Shown: positions 23,730 to 31,234 of the stretch, piece by piece
Layout: each line of letters opens with the position of its first letter
Position numbering within the stretch: the stretch's first letter is position 1
NCBI GenBank assembly: GCA_963756575.1
Contig: CAVWOM010000006.1
Span: 62,001-126,000, forward strand
Reading direction: 5' to 3'
From: Palsa-504 sp963756575
GTDB lineage: Bacteria > Actinomycetota > Actinomycetes > Streptosporangiales > Streptosporangiaceae
Length of the DNA: 64,000 nt
Program-made: the position numbers and the translations under genes
The notes under the pieces: generated by a model
The model's database searches: none
Told to the model about the DNA's origin: nothing
Seen by the model: the letters and a program-made list of their open reading frames with translations, nothing else

Positions 23730-24761
23730 TTACCAGCGTCCCCAGGGGAGCAGGGCGGTGACGGCGACCGCGGCGAACAGCAGCGTCAGGTACGCGATGG
23801 ACAGGTGGAACAGGCGCATCGGGGCAGCTGTCGCCCGGGGGGACGACCCCCCTGGACCCTCCGCGTACGGGGGGGCTGCCCGCCCCCCCGTTCCCCCCTG
23901 GGCCGCGGCGATCCGGGCGTCCAGGCGGTGCGCCTCGGCCAGGAACCAGGCGCCGAGCGCGGCCGCCATCAGCCCGTAGATCCAGCCCGCGTAGGGGATC
24001 AGGACCAGCGTGGCCGCCACCATGGCGTAGGAGTACCAGAGGATCTTCCGCGCCACCGCGGCGGGCGAGGCCACCACCGGCAGCATCGGCACGTTGGCGG
24101 CCGCGTAGTCCTTGCGGAACTTCATCGCCAGCGCCCAGAAGTGCGGCGGTGTCCACAAGAAGATGACCGCGAACAGCACCACCGCGGGCAGGCTCACCGT
24201 GCCGGTCACCGCGGCCCAGCCGACCAGGACGGGGAAGCAGCCCGCGGCCCCGCCGATCACGATGTTGGCCGGGCTGCGCCGCTTGAGCAGCAGCGTGTAC
24301 ACGAAGATGTAGAACAAGATGGCCGTGTCGGCCAGCGCGGCCGACAGCCAGTTGGCCATCAGGCCCAGCAGCAGGGTGGACCCCGCGCCGAGGGTGATGC
24401 CCCAGGCCAGGGCCTCCCACGGCTTGATCGTGCCGTGGCCGTTGACCACCAGCGGGCGCCGCGAGGTCCGCTTCATGAGCGCGTCGATGTCGCGGTCGAT
24501 GTAGCAGTTGATCGTGTTGGCGCTGCCCGCGGCCAGCGTGCCGCCGATGAGCGTGACCAGCACGAGCTTGAGGGAAGGGAGGCCGTGGTGGGCGAGCAGC
24601 ATGGTCGGGACCGTGGTGACCAGGAGCAGCTCGATGATGCGGGGCTTGGTCAGCGCGACCAGGGCGCGGACCACCACGCCCGGCGCCCGGCGGCCGCCGG
24701 GCGCGCCCGCGGGCCCGTGAGCGAGGGACGCGCCCGCGGAGACGGCTGCTGAGGAGGTCAC
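23730..24761 (-). CDS. ctaB: Protoheme IX farnesyltransferase (heme O synthase)
   Basis: The 343-aa UbiA-family membrane enzyme converts heme B to heme O for aa3-type cytochrome oxidase. Diagnostic stretches: LTKPRIIELLLVTTVPTM, NTINCYIDRDIDALMKRTSRRPLV (Asp-rich site I), WTPPHFWALAMKFRKDYAAANVPMLPVV (site II) and the C-terminal PMRLFHLSIAYLTLLF. Between the last helices there is an unusual low-complexity insert (AAAQGGTGGRAAPPYAEGP...) encoded by G/C homopolymer hairpins. It is divergent from a TlpA-like thioredoxin gene with about 295 bases between. Confidence 0.95.
   Translation of the reverse strand: MTSSAAVSAGASLAHGPAGAPGGRRAPGVVVRALVALTKPRIIELLLVTTVPTMLLAHHGLPSLKLVLVTLIGGTLAAGSANTINCYIDRDIDALMKRTSRRPLVVNGHGTIKPWEALAWGITLGAGSTLLLGLMANWLSAALADTAILFYIFVYTLLLKRRSPANIVIGGAAGCFPVLVGWAAVTGTVSLPAVVLFAVIFLWTPPHFWALAMKFRKDYAAANVPMLPVVASPAAVARKILWYSYAMVAATLVLIPYAGWIYGLMAAALGAWFLAEAHRLDARIAAAQGGTGGRAAPPYAEGPGGSSPRATAAPMRLFHLSIAYLTLLFAAVAVTALLPWGRW
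23837..23891. repeat. Poly-G/poly-C hairpins inside ctaB
   Basis: Two perfect stem-loops lie within the coding sequence: GGGGGG-acga-CCCCCC (23837-23852) and ACGGGGGGG-ctgcccg-CCCCCCCGT (23867-23891). They encode an extra Gly/Pro/Ala-rich loop before the last membrane helix of CtaB while keeping the frame. The composition is unlike the rest of the gene and suggests an inserted palindromic element. Confidence 0.6.
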
Positions 24762-24867
24762 GCGCAGCCGGCCGCGTCAGCGATCACACGGGCTGCGATC
24801 ACACTGTGCACTCCGGGTCCTTCCTTCGCACTTGGCTCGACGCTCCCGGGCTCGGCGCTCAAACCTG

Positions 24868-24884
24868 TACTACAGAGCGTAGAA
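24868..24884. promoter_or_regulatory. Imperfect palindrome, possible operator upstream of ctaB
   Basis: TACTACA-GAG-CGTAGAA, 5 of 7 positions symmetric, lies about 105 bases upstream of the ctaB start. The left half matches the TACTACA half-site known for actinobacterial BlaI-type repressors, but the right half diverges, so the assignment is tentative. Confidence 0.25.
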
Positions 24885-24942
24885 CAGAAGCCGGGACAGT
24901 GTGGCCATCAGGGCCAGGTATTTCCGTTCGGCAAAGAAGGAA

Positions 24943-24964
24943 CTCAGTGTACGCAGGCACTGAG
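24943..24964. promoter_or_regulatory. Inverted repeat upstream of the TlpA-like gene
   Basis: CTCAGTG - 8 bases - CACTGAG is a perfect 7-bp inverted repeat about 90 bases before the GTG at 25057, in the ctaB/tlpA divergent region. It could be a repressor site. No regulator is recognised. Confidence 0.35.
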
Positions 24965-25056
24965 CGGGCCGCATCGAGGGGGGAAGGCCGCCGGGACCGG
25001 GCCCGCCGGTGGCAGACTGGCCCGTGGGCCCCCTGACCGCTACCGACGGGACGAAC

Positions 25057-25671
25057 GTGACAGCCACCCCCGAGATCAACACGGACGAGACGAGGCCGCC
25101 AGCCGGACAGCGGACCTGGGCCGGCGCGGTGCGCGAGGTCGGGCGGTCGGCCCGGCGGCACAAGGTCCTCTCGTTCCTCATCGCGGTCTGCGTGGCCGGG
25201 TCGCTGACCGCGATCGGGCTGATCGGGACGAGTTCGGGCGGCCCGGGCAAGCCCGTGGCGGCCGCGGCGTTCAGCCTGCCGGCCCTCGGCCAGGCCGGCC
25301 AGCAGGTCGCGCTCAGCGGGTACCGGGACCAGCCGCTGATCGTCAACTTCTTCGCGTCCTGGTGCGAGCCGTGCCAGCGGGAGACCCCGCTGCTGGCCGC
25401 GTTCTACCGCACCGAGAAGGGCAAGGTCGCCCTGGTCGGCCTGGACGAGAACGACGTGGTGAGCCACGCGACCACGTTCACCCAGAAGGAAGGCGTCAGC
25501 TACCCGGTGGGCTGGGATCCGGGGGGTGCGGCCGCGACCGCCTACGGCGTCAACGCGCTGCCGCAGACGTTCTTCCTCAACGCCAGGCACCAGGTGGTCG
25601 ACCGCGTGTTCGGCGCGGTGACGCTCGACGCCTTGCACAAGGGCATCGCGCTCGCCACCGCGAAGAGCTGA
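25057..25671 (+). CDS. TlpA-like membrane-anchored thioredoxin-fold protein
   Basis: The product of about 204 aa has a basic N-terminus, one membrane anchor (VLSFLIAVCVAGSLTAIGLIG) and an extracytoplasmic thioredoxin domain with FFASWCEPCQRETPLL (redox WCxxC), ENDVVSHATTFTQKEGVSYPVGWDP and the cis-Pro loop NALPQTFFLNARHQVVDRVFGA. TlpA/ResA proteins reduce disulfides outside the membrane, often for cytochrome or oxidase assembly. The divergent ctaB makes an oxidase-assembly role plausible. In-frame GTGs at 25009 and 25024 are alternative starts. Confidence 0.88.
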   Translation: MTATPEINTDETRPPAGQRTWAGAVREVGRSARRHKVLSFLIAVCVAGSLTAIGLIGTSSGGPGKPVAAAAFSLPALGQAGQQVALSGYRDQPLIVNFFASWCEPCQRETPLLAAFYRTEKGKVALVGLDENDVVSHATTFTQKEGVSYPVGWDPGGAAATAYGVNALPQTFFLNARHQVVDRVFGAVTLDALHKGIALATAKS

Positions 25672-25672
25672 A

Positions 25673-25705
25673 GTGACCCGGGCCGGGGGGGATGGCCCGG
25701 GTCAC
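25673..25705. terminator. Hairpin terminator between convergent genes
   Basis: GTGACCCGGGCC (25673-25684) pairs perfectly with GGCCCGGGTCAC (25694-25705) around a G-rich 9-base loop, starting 1 base after the thioredoxin gene stop. It has no T tract, as is common in GC-rich actinobacteria. It could serve both this gene and the convergent membrane-protein gene. Confidence 0.75.
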
Positions 25706-25763
25706 GCTGGGCGGCTGACGGCGGCCAGCCGAGACCGCTCAGCCGAGACTACAGGGAAGCGGG

Positions 25764-26222
25764 CTAGGCGCTCTGCTTCCTTGACTTGCTGACGGCGCCG
25801 ATCGCACCGGTCAGGCCGAACGTGAGCGCACCGTGCCACAGCCCGCTCAGCACCGGGTCGACGATACCGCCCCCGGTGAGCACGGAGATCACCAGTGCCA
25901 CCGCGGCGGCCGCCACGGCGGGCAGCACGGCGAAGCGCCACGGGTTGCTCCGGGCCCACCGGATGGCCCGGCTCCCCTTGGCCCGCCACAGCGCGCCGGC
26001 CGCGGCCACCACGAAGAAGGCGACCGCCCCCATGGCGATAGAGCCGCTCAGGGCGCTGAGGCCGATGTGGCCGCCGAGGACATGCAGGCCGAGGTCGCCC
26101 GCGGCGACCACCCCGCCGGTTACGGTGGCGGTGGCCCACGGGGCGGCCGCCATGGCGGCGCTCGAGACCGTCATCTCCTCACGCCGGGACAGGTCCTGGT
26201 CAGTCTGAGTCGACGTGGACAT
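25764..26222 (-). CDS. Membrane protein of unknown function
   Basis: The 152-aa protein has an N-terminal hydrophilic stretch (MSTSTQTDQDLSRREEM) and about four membrane segments (around residues 27-47, 57-80, 93-113 and 120-142) rich in Ala/Gly/Val, ending in a basic tail SKSRKQSA. No family was recognised. The promoter region contains a perfect inverted repeat (26254-26276). It is convergent to the thioredoxin gene and divergent from the first protease gene. Confidence 0.65.
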   Translation of the reverse strand: MSTSTQTDQDLSRREEMTVSSAAMAAAPWATATVTGGVVAAGDLGLHVLGGHIGLSALSGSIAMGAVAFFVVAAAGALWRAKGSRAIRWARSNPWRFAVLPAVAAAAVALVISVLTGGGIVDPVLSGLWHGALTFGLTGAIGAVSKSRKQSA

Positions 26223-26253
26223 CCGAATCCCCTTGCCCTTCGAAAACCGCTCG

Positions 26254-26276
26254 CACGATACTCACGTCATATCGTG
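26254..26276. promoter_or_regulatory. Inverted repeat CACGATA-N9-TATCGTG
   Basis: A perfect 7-bp inverted repeat (26254-26260 and 26270-26276) lies 32-54 bases upstream of the ATG at 26222 on the minus strand, where it would overlap a promoter. It looks like a dimeric repressor site. No matching regulator family is assigned. Confidence 0.45.
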
Positions 26277-26452
26277 TCTTGGACGCAGAGTATCACGGCA
26301 TTACGCATAGCGGGCTTCCAGATTCCTGGATGTTTCCCGTGACCGGGGTGCCCTCGTGGGGTCGCTGTTTTTGCTCACGCCGGCAGGCTTGATCTACCCG
26401 TCCGGCGGGAAACCTACTGGCGAGGGTCGATTTCGGGCAAAAGGGCAGTGAG

Positions 26453-27643
26453 ATGCACGAGGACGACAGCGGGGACGGGGGAAGAACGATTCCCCCGGCT
26501 AGGCCCTCAGTCCGGTGGCGGGGCAAAAGGCACCGGCTGCTGACCCACCTGGTGGTGGCGGCCATGTCCGCCGCCGCGGGCGTCGGGGCCACGGCGGTGG
26601 CGCAGCACGCCATGTCCTCCGGCGCGGACGCCAGGCAGCGGGCGGCCGCGGCCGAGCGGCGGGTGACGCTGAACGACCAGGCCGTCTACCAGCAGGTCGA
26701 GCCGGGCATCGTGGACGTGACCGCCAACCTGCGGTACCTGCAGGAGACGGCGAAGGGCACCGGCTTCGTCATCGACGCCGCGGCCGGCCTGGTGCTGACC
26801 AACAACCACGTCATCGACCAGGCGACCAGCGTCACGGTGACGTCGGTGACGTCGGGCAAGAGCTATCCGGCCCGCGTCCTCGGCTACGACTCGACCGACG
26901 ACGTCGCTCTGCTCCAGGTGCGCGGGGCCAGGCTCACGGCCGTCAGGACCGGCGATTCCTCGCTCGCCGGCGTGGGCACGCCCGTCCTGGCCATCGGCAA
27001 CGAGGCCGGCCAGGGCGGCTCGCCCACGGTCGCGCCCGGCGTGATCAGCAGCCTCGGGCGCACCATCGTGGCCACCGACCAGAGCTCGGGCCTGACCGAG
27101 CTCCTGCACGACATGTTCCAGACCAGCGCCGACATCAGGCCGGGCGATTCCGGCGGCCCGCTGGCCGACGCCACCGGCGCGGTGATCGGGATCGACACCG
27201 CGGCCGGCGGCAGCACGGTGTACTCCGGCTACGCCATCCCTATCGACCAGGCCCTGCCCATCGCGAGGCAGATCGAGGCCGGGCGATCCGGCGGCCACGT
27301 GCAGCTCGGCCTGCCGGCGTTCCTCGGCGTGCTCCTGCCGGGCGGTAAGGGGTACAGCGGCTGCCACGCGGGGGACGCCTCGGCCGTCCCGGCCCGGGTC
27401 GCGCCGGTCAAGTCCGGCGCGCTGGTCGACGGGGTGCTCTGCGGGACCGCGGCCGCCCAGGCCGGGATCGCCGCCGGAGACGTCATCACCGCGGTCGCGG
27501 GCCAGGCCATCACCTCCCCCGGCGCGCTGACCGCCCGGCTGCGCCGCTACCACCCCGGCAGCGTGGTCCCGCTGGCCTGGACCAGCCCGGACGGCAGCCA
27601 GCACGACGCGGCGGTTACGCTCACCGCGGGACCGGCCGGCTGA
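26453..27643 (+). CDS. Membrane-anchored trypsin-like protease with PDZ domain (HtrA-like), paralog 1
   Basis: The 396-aa protein has one N-terminal membrane helix (about residues 29-52), a trypsin-like domain with catalytic His in LTNNHVIDQ, Asp in DSTDDVALLQV and Ser in RPGDSGGPLAD, and a C-terminal PDZ-like domain (ARVAPVKSGALVDGVLCGTAAAQAGIAAGDVITAVAGQAI). HtrA/DegP-like proteases degrade or sense misfolded exported proteins. A Cys pair (SGCHAG and GVLCGT) brackets the start of the PDZ and recurs in the next gene. The frame opens at ATG 26453. It precedes a paralog after 57 bases. Confidence 0.9.
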   Translation: MHEDDSGDGGRTIPPARPSVRWRGKRHRLLTHLVVAAMSAAAGVGATAVAQHAMSSGADARQRAAAAERRVTLNDQAVYQQVEPGIVDVTANLRYLQETAKGTGFVIDAAAGLVLTNNHVIDQATSVTVTSVTSGKSYPARVLGYDSTDDVALLQVRGARLTAVRTGDSSLAGVGTPVLAIGNEAGQGGSPTVAPGVISSLGRTIVATDQSSGLTELLHDMFQTSADIRPGDSGGPLADATGAVIGIDTAAGGSTVYSGYAIPIDQALPIARQIEAGRSGGHVQLGLPAFLGVLLPGGKGYSGCHAGDASAVPARVAPVKSGALVDGVLCGTAAAQAGIAAGDVITAVAGQAITSPGALTARLRRYHPGSVVPLAWTSPDGSQHDAAVTLTAGPAG

Positions 27644-27700
27644 CCCGACGACCGGGAGCACCGGTCGCGACGTAACCTGGTCTGGTCGAGGGCGAGGAAG

Positions 27701-29407
27701 ATGCGAGAGAACGAGAGCGATGGCGCTGGCGGCTGGCCCGCCGCTCCTCCCGCGCGGAGCGACTACCCGGACACCGTCGCCTTCGGCCTCGGTGCGGGTT
27801 ACCCGGAGGAGCCGCAGAGATCCGGACGCGCGGGGCGGCTGCTGATCTACGTCCTCGTGGCCGCGCTGGCGGCCAGCATCGGCGCGGGAGCGACCATCGC
27901 GCTGGGCAGCCACCACGACGCGGCCTCGGCGGCCGGGACCTCCGCCGGGGTCTCCTCGGGGCAGGTCCCCGGGCCGCACGACAACGCCTCGGGCAGCGGC
28001 GCCTCGTCGGCCCCGCTCAACCCGGTGACGGTGGCGAAGAAGGTCGACCCCGGCCTGGTCGACATCGTCGCGACGCTCCAGTACAACGGCGAGACGGCCG
28101 AGGGCACCGGGATGATCATCTCCGCCGGCGGCCTGGTGCTGACCAACAACCACGTGATCGACCAGGCCACGAAGATACAGGCCACGCTGGTCACCGCGGG
28201 CAGCAGCACGGCCGCCCAGTACACGGCCAAGGTCCTCGGCTACGACGCCACCGACGACGTGGCGCTGCTCCAGCTGGTCGGCGCCTCCGGGCTGCCGGTC
28301 GAGCAGTTCGGCAACTCCTCGCAGGTCAGCCTGGGGACCCCGGTCCTCGCGCTGGGCAACGCCGAGGGCCGCGGCGGGGCCAAGCCCGCCCCCGGCATCA
28401 TCAACGCGCTGGACCGCGCCATCCAGGCCAACGACGAGGGCTCCAACACCACCGAGAACCTCAAGCACATGCTGCAGACCAACGCCCGGATACAGCAGGG
28501 CGACTCCGGCGGCGCCCTCGCGAACAACGCCGGCCAGGTCGTCGGCATGATCACCGCGGCCAACACCGGCAGTTCCCGCGGCGCGGGAACCGGCTCCGCT
28601 GGCTCAGACGGGGGCACGCTCGGCTTCGCCATCCCCATCAACAGCGCCCTGGCCATCGCCCGGCAGATCGCGGCGCAGCAGCCGAGCGCCACCGTGTACA
28701 TCGGCGTGCCCGGCTTCCTCGGCGTGGAGGTCGCCAGCAGCGACAGCGACAGCCCGCAGCAGCAGGCCGCCGCCGAGGGGCAGCCCGGCAACCAGGGCGG
28801 GGACGGCGGCTCGTCCTGCCTGACGAACAACGAGCAGGCCAGCGTGCCGCGGAAGGTGGCGCCGATCGCCGCGGGCGCGCTCATCGTCGGCGTCATCTGC
28901 GACTCGGCCGCGGCGGCGGCGGGCATGGTGCCCGGCGACGTGATCACCTCGGTCAACGGCCAGCCGATCACCACCCCGGGCTCGCTGACCAGCACCACGA
29001 CCAAGTACCACCCGGGCGAGATCGTGTCGGTCCTGTGGGTGAGCCTGGACGGCATGGAGCACCGCACGCGGATGCTGCTCGGGCAGGGGCCAGCTCGCTT
29101 AACCAGTCAGCCAGCTCCGGAGCCGGGCCTCGCACGCGGCGATCTTGGCCGTCTCCACGTACTCGCCGGGGGTGTGCGCGATCTCGGAGATACCCGGCCC
29201 GTAGTTCACCGCCGGGATGCCGAGGGCAGAGAACCGGGCCACGTCGGTCCAGCCGAGCTTGGGCCGCGGCGTCCCGCCGACGGCCGCGACGAACTCGGCC
29301 GCGGCCGGATGACCGAGGCCAGGCCGGGCGCCGTCGGCCACGTCGAGGACCGTCACCGGCCACGCCGCGAAGACGGACCGAACGAAGTCGGCGGCTTGCT
29401 CCCCTGA
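27701..29407 (+). CDS. Membrane-anchored trypsin-like/PDZ protease, paralog 2 (3' read-through)
   Basis: This paralog of the preceding gene has a longer N-terminal cytoplasmic segment, one membrane helix (about residues 47-68), a Ser-rich linker, and triad motifs LTNNHVIDQ, DATDDVALLQL and QQGDSGGALAN. The PDZ domain again has two Cys (SSCLTNN and GVICDS). Homology ends near residue 465 (RMLLGQGPA, about 29094). The open frame then runs about 100 more codons antisense to dapE to 29407. One base fewer in the upstream GGGG (29085-29090 region) would end the protein at a TAA near 29100. The extension is therefore probably a frameshift artefact or a real lost stop. Confidence 0.85.
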   Translation: MRENESDGAGGWPAAPPARSDYPDTVAFGLGAGYPEEPQRSGRAGRLLIYVLVAALAASIGAGATIALGSHHDAASAAGTSAGVSSGQVPGPHDNASGSGASSAPLNPVTVAKKVDPGLVDIVATLQYNGETAEGTGMIISAGGLVLTNNHVIDQATKIQATLVTAGSSTAAQYTAKVLGYDATDDVALLQLVGASGLPVEQFGNSSQVSLGTPVLALGNAEGRGGAKPAPGIINALDRAIQANDEGSNTTENLKHMLQTNARIQQGDSGGALANNAGQVVGMITAANTGSSRGAGTGSAGSDGGTLGFAIPINSALAIARQIAAQQPSATVYIGVPGFLGVEVASSDSDSPQQQAAAEGQPGNQGGDGGSSCLTNNEQASVPRKVAPIAAGALIVGVICDSAAAAAGMVPGDVITSVNGQPITTPGSLTSTTTKYHPGEIVSVLWVSLDGMEHRTRMLLGQGPARLTSQPAPEPGLARGDLGRLHVLAGGVRDLGDTRPVVHRRDAEGREPGHVGPAELGPRRPADGRDELGRGRMTEARPGAVGHVEDRHRPRREDGPNEVGGLLP

Positions 29408-30151
29408 CCGGTCCGGCGCGAACCTGAAGTTGACCGTCACCACGCACTCGTCCGGCACCACGTTCCCGGCTACGCCGCCGCGGATGCCGACCGCGTTGAG
29501 GCCCTCGTGGTAGCGCAGCCCGTCGACCTCGGGCTGGCGCGGCGTGTACGCGCGCAGCACGTCGAGGACGGGGGCGGCGTCGTGGATGGCGTTGCGGCCC
29601 ATCCAGGAGCGGGCGGTGTGCGCCCGCTGGCCCGGCACCGCGACCTCGGCGCGGAGCGTGCCCTGGCAGCCGCCCTCGATCTCGCCCGAGCTCGGCTCCA
29701 TCAGCACCGCGAAGTCGCCGGCCAGCAGGTCGGGGCGGTTACGGCTCAGCCGCAGCAGCCCGTTGCGGTCGGCCGCGATCTCCTCGCAGTCGTAGAAGAC
29801 GTAGGTGACGTCCCGGCGCGGCTCGGTCACGGTGGCGGCCAGCCGCAGCTGGACGGCCACGCCGGATTTCATATCGCTGGTCCCGCAGCCGAACAGCTTC
29901 CCGCCGTCCAGGCGCGACGGCAGGTTGCCCGCGACCGGGACGGTGTCGGTGTGCCCGGCCAGGATCACCCGTTCCGGCCGCCCGAGCGTGGTCCGGGCCA
30001 CGATCGCGTTGCCGTCCCGGTGCACGGTCAGGTGCGGCCGCGCCGACAGCGCTTCTTCGAGCTCGTCGGTCAGCGGCTTCTCGTCTCCGCTGACCGACCC
30101 GATGTCCACGAGAGCGGCGGTCAGGGCCGCCCCGTCCAGAGTGAGATCCAC
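29099..30151 (-). CDS. dapE: Succinyl-diaminopimelate desuccinylase
   Basis: The 350-aa M20-family metallohydrolase starts at GTG 30151. Metal-site motifs are visible: LAGHTDTVPV (His, Asp), GTSDMKSG (Asp), YDCEEIAADRNG (Glu-Glu) and EPSSGEIEGGCQGTLRAEV, with the dimerisation domain RAHTARSWMGRNAIH and a final IPAVNYGPGISEIAHTPGEYV. The pattern matches actinobacterial DapE of lysine/peptidoglycan precursor synthesis. Five bases separate it from the upstream lysR gene, so they are probably co-transcribed. Its 3' end is crossed by the antisense extension of protease paralog 2. Confidence 0.9.
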   Translation of the reverse strand: MDLTLDGAALTAALVDIGSVSGDEKPLTDELEEALSARPHLTVHRDGNAIVARTTLGRPERVILAGHTDTVPVAGNLPSRLDGGKLFGCGTSDMKSGVAVQLRLAATVTEPRRDVTYVFYDCEEIAADRNGLLRLSRNRPDLLAGDFAVLMEPSSGEIEGGCQGTLRAEVAVPGQRAHTARSWMGRNAIHDAAPVLDVLRAYTPRQPEVDGLRYHEGLNAVGIRGGVAGNVVPDECVVTVNFRFAPDRSGEQAADFVRSVFAAWPVTVLDVADGARPGLGHPAAAEFVAAVGGTPRPKLGWTDVARFSALGIPAVNYGPGISEIAHTPGEYVETAKIAACEARLRSWLTG

Positions 30152-30156
30152 CCGGT

Positions 30157-31071
30157 TTAGCTTAGGCGCATGGTCTTGGACGCCGCGCGGAGCGCGGTCA
30201 CGATGACCGCCACCGAGGGGCGGCGGGCGCTCGCGGTCCGGGCGACCGCGTACACGTCCCGGGCCAGGTCCAGGCCGAGCGGCAGGTCGCGGACGGCGAC
30301 CCGGCGGTCGGCCGCGGCGACCGCCAGCCGCGGCAAGATGGCGATGCCGATGCCGCGCGCCACCAGGCTGACGATCGTGGCCATGCCCTCGAACTCGGAC
30401 AGCACCGGCGGCGTCACGCCGACCGCGGCCAGCAGCCGGTCCACCGCCTGCCGGGACGGCTCCCCGGCGGGCGCGGCCAGCCACGCCTCGTGCCGCAGTG
30501 CCCTCAGGTCCACCGGCCCGGCCGCGGCCGGGTGGGTGCGGCTGAGGACCAGCACCAGGGGGTCCCTGATCAGGTGGTGCAGGGTCAAGATGGTCCCGTC
30601 GACCTCCTCGGCCAGCCGGCTGGTCCAGTCGTCCACGATGGCCACGTCGACCGCGCCGGACCGGACCTGGCGCAGGCCCTCGCCGGCCCCGGTCTGCCGG
30701 AGCACCAGGGTCAGCCGCGGGTGCGCGCGCAGGCTGCGGGCCAGGGCGGGCGCGAACGCCACGGCCGCGGACGGGAACGCGGTCGCCACCACCCGCCCGG
30801 CGGGCTCGTCCGCCTCGGCCGACAGGTCGGTCTCGGCCTCCTCGACCATGGCCAGGATGCGCTCGGCGTGCCCGGCCAGGCGCCGGCCCGCGTCGGTCAG
30901 CTCGGCCCGGCGGGCGGACCGGTCGAGCAGCGCGGTGCCCGCCTCGCGCTCGAGCGCGGCCAGTTGCTGGGACACCGCGGACGGCGTGTAACCGAGCACG
31001 GCGGCCGTCCGGGCGATGCTGCCGCGCGCGGCGAACTCGGTGAGCAGGCGGAGCCGGTGCAGATCGAGCAT
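30157..31071 (-). CDS. LysR-family transcriptional regulator
   Basis: The 304-aa regulator has an N-terminal winged helix (MLDLHRLRLLTEFAARGSIARTAAVLGYTPSAVSQQLAALE) and a LysR substrate-binding domain (GRVVATAFPSAAVAFAPALARSL, LVARGIGIAILPRLAVAAADRR). It is divergent from an aminotransferase gene and followed by dapE at 5 bases. A T-N11-A dyad overlaps its start codon, suggesting autoregulation. The inducer is unknown. A related LysR protein is encoded at 57111-58088. Confidence 0.93.
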   Translation of the reverse strand: MLDLHRLRLLTEFAARGSIARTAAVLGYTPSAVSQQLAALEREAGTALLDRSARRAELTDAGRRLAGHAERILAMVEEAETDLSAEADEPAGRVVATAFPSAAVAFAPALARSLRAHPRLTLVLRQTGAGEGLRQVRSGAVDVAIVDDWTSRLAEEVDGTILTLHHLIRDPLVLVLSRTHPAAAGPVDLRALRHEAWLAAPAGEPSRQAVDRLLAAVGVTPPVLSEFEGMATIVSLVARGIGIAILPRLAVAAADRRVAVRDLPLGLDLARDVYAVARTASARRPSVAVIVTALRAASKTMRLS

Positions 31072-31083
31072 AAGAAAATCTTA
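31071..31083. promoter_or_regulatory. Candidate LysR-type operator (T-N11-A)
   Basis: TAAGA-AAA-TCTTA is a 13-bp dyad of the T-N11-A form bound by LysR regulators. It overlaps the lysR start codon in the lysR/aminotransferase divergent region, 152 bases from the aminotransferase GTG. Confidence 0.4.
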
Positions 31084-31234
31084 CTCTCAGCCACAGAGAT
31101 CAGCGCTTGTACTTATGGTTTTGGCGAGCGCAAACTGGCTAGGTGCGCAGGGTTGCCACAGTCCGTGGGGCCTGATCCTGTTCCCGCCGCCAGGCCCCTC
31201 CGTTTATCCCCGCAGCTAGGAAGTATCAGCCCTC

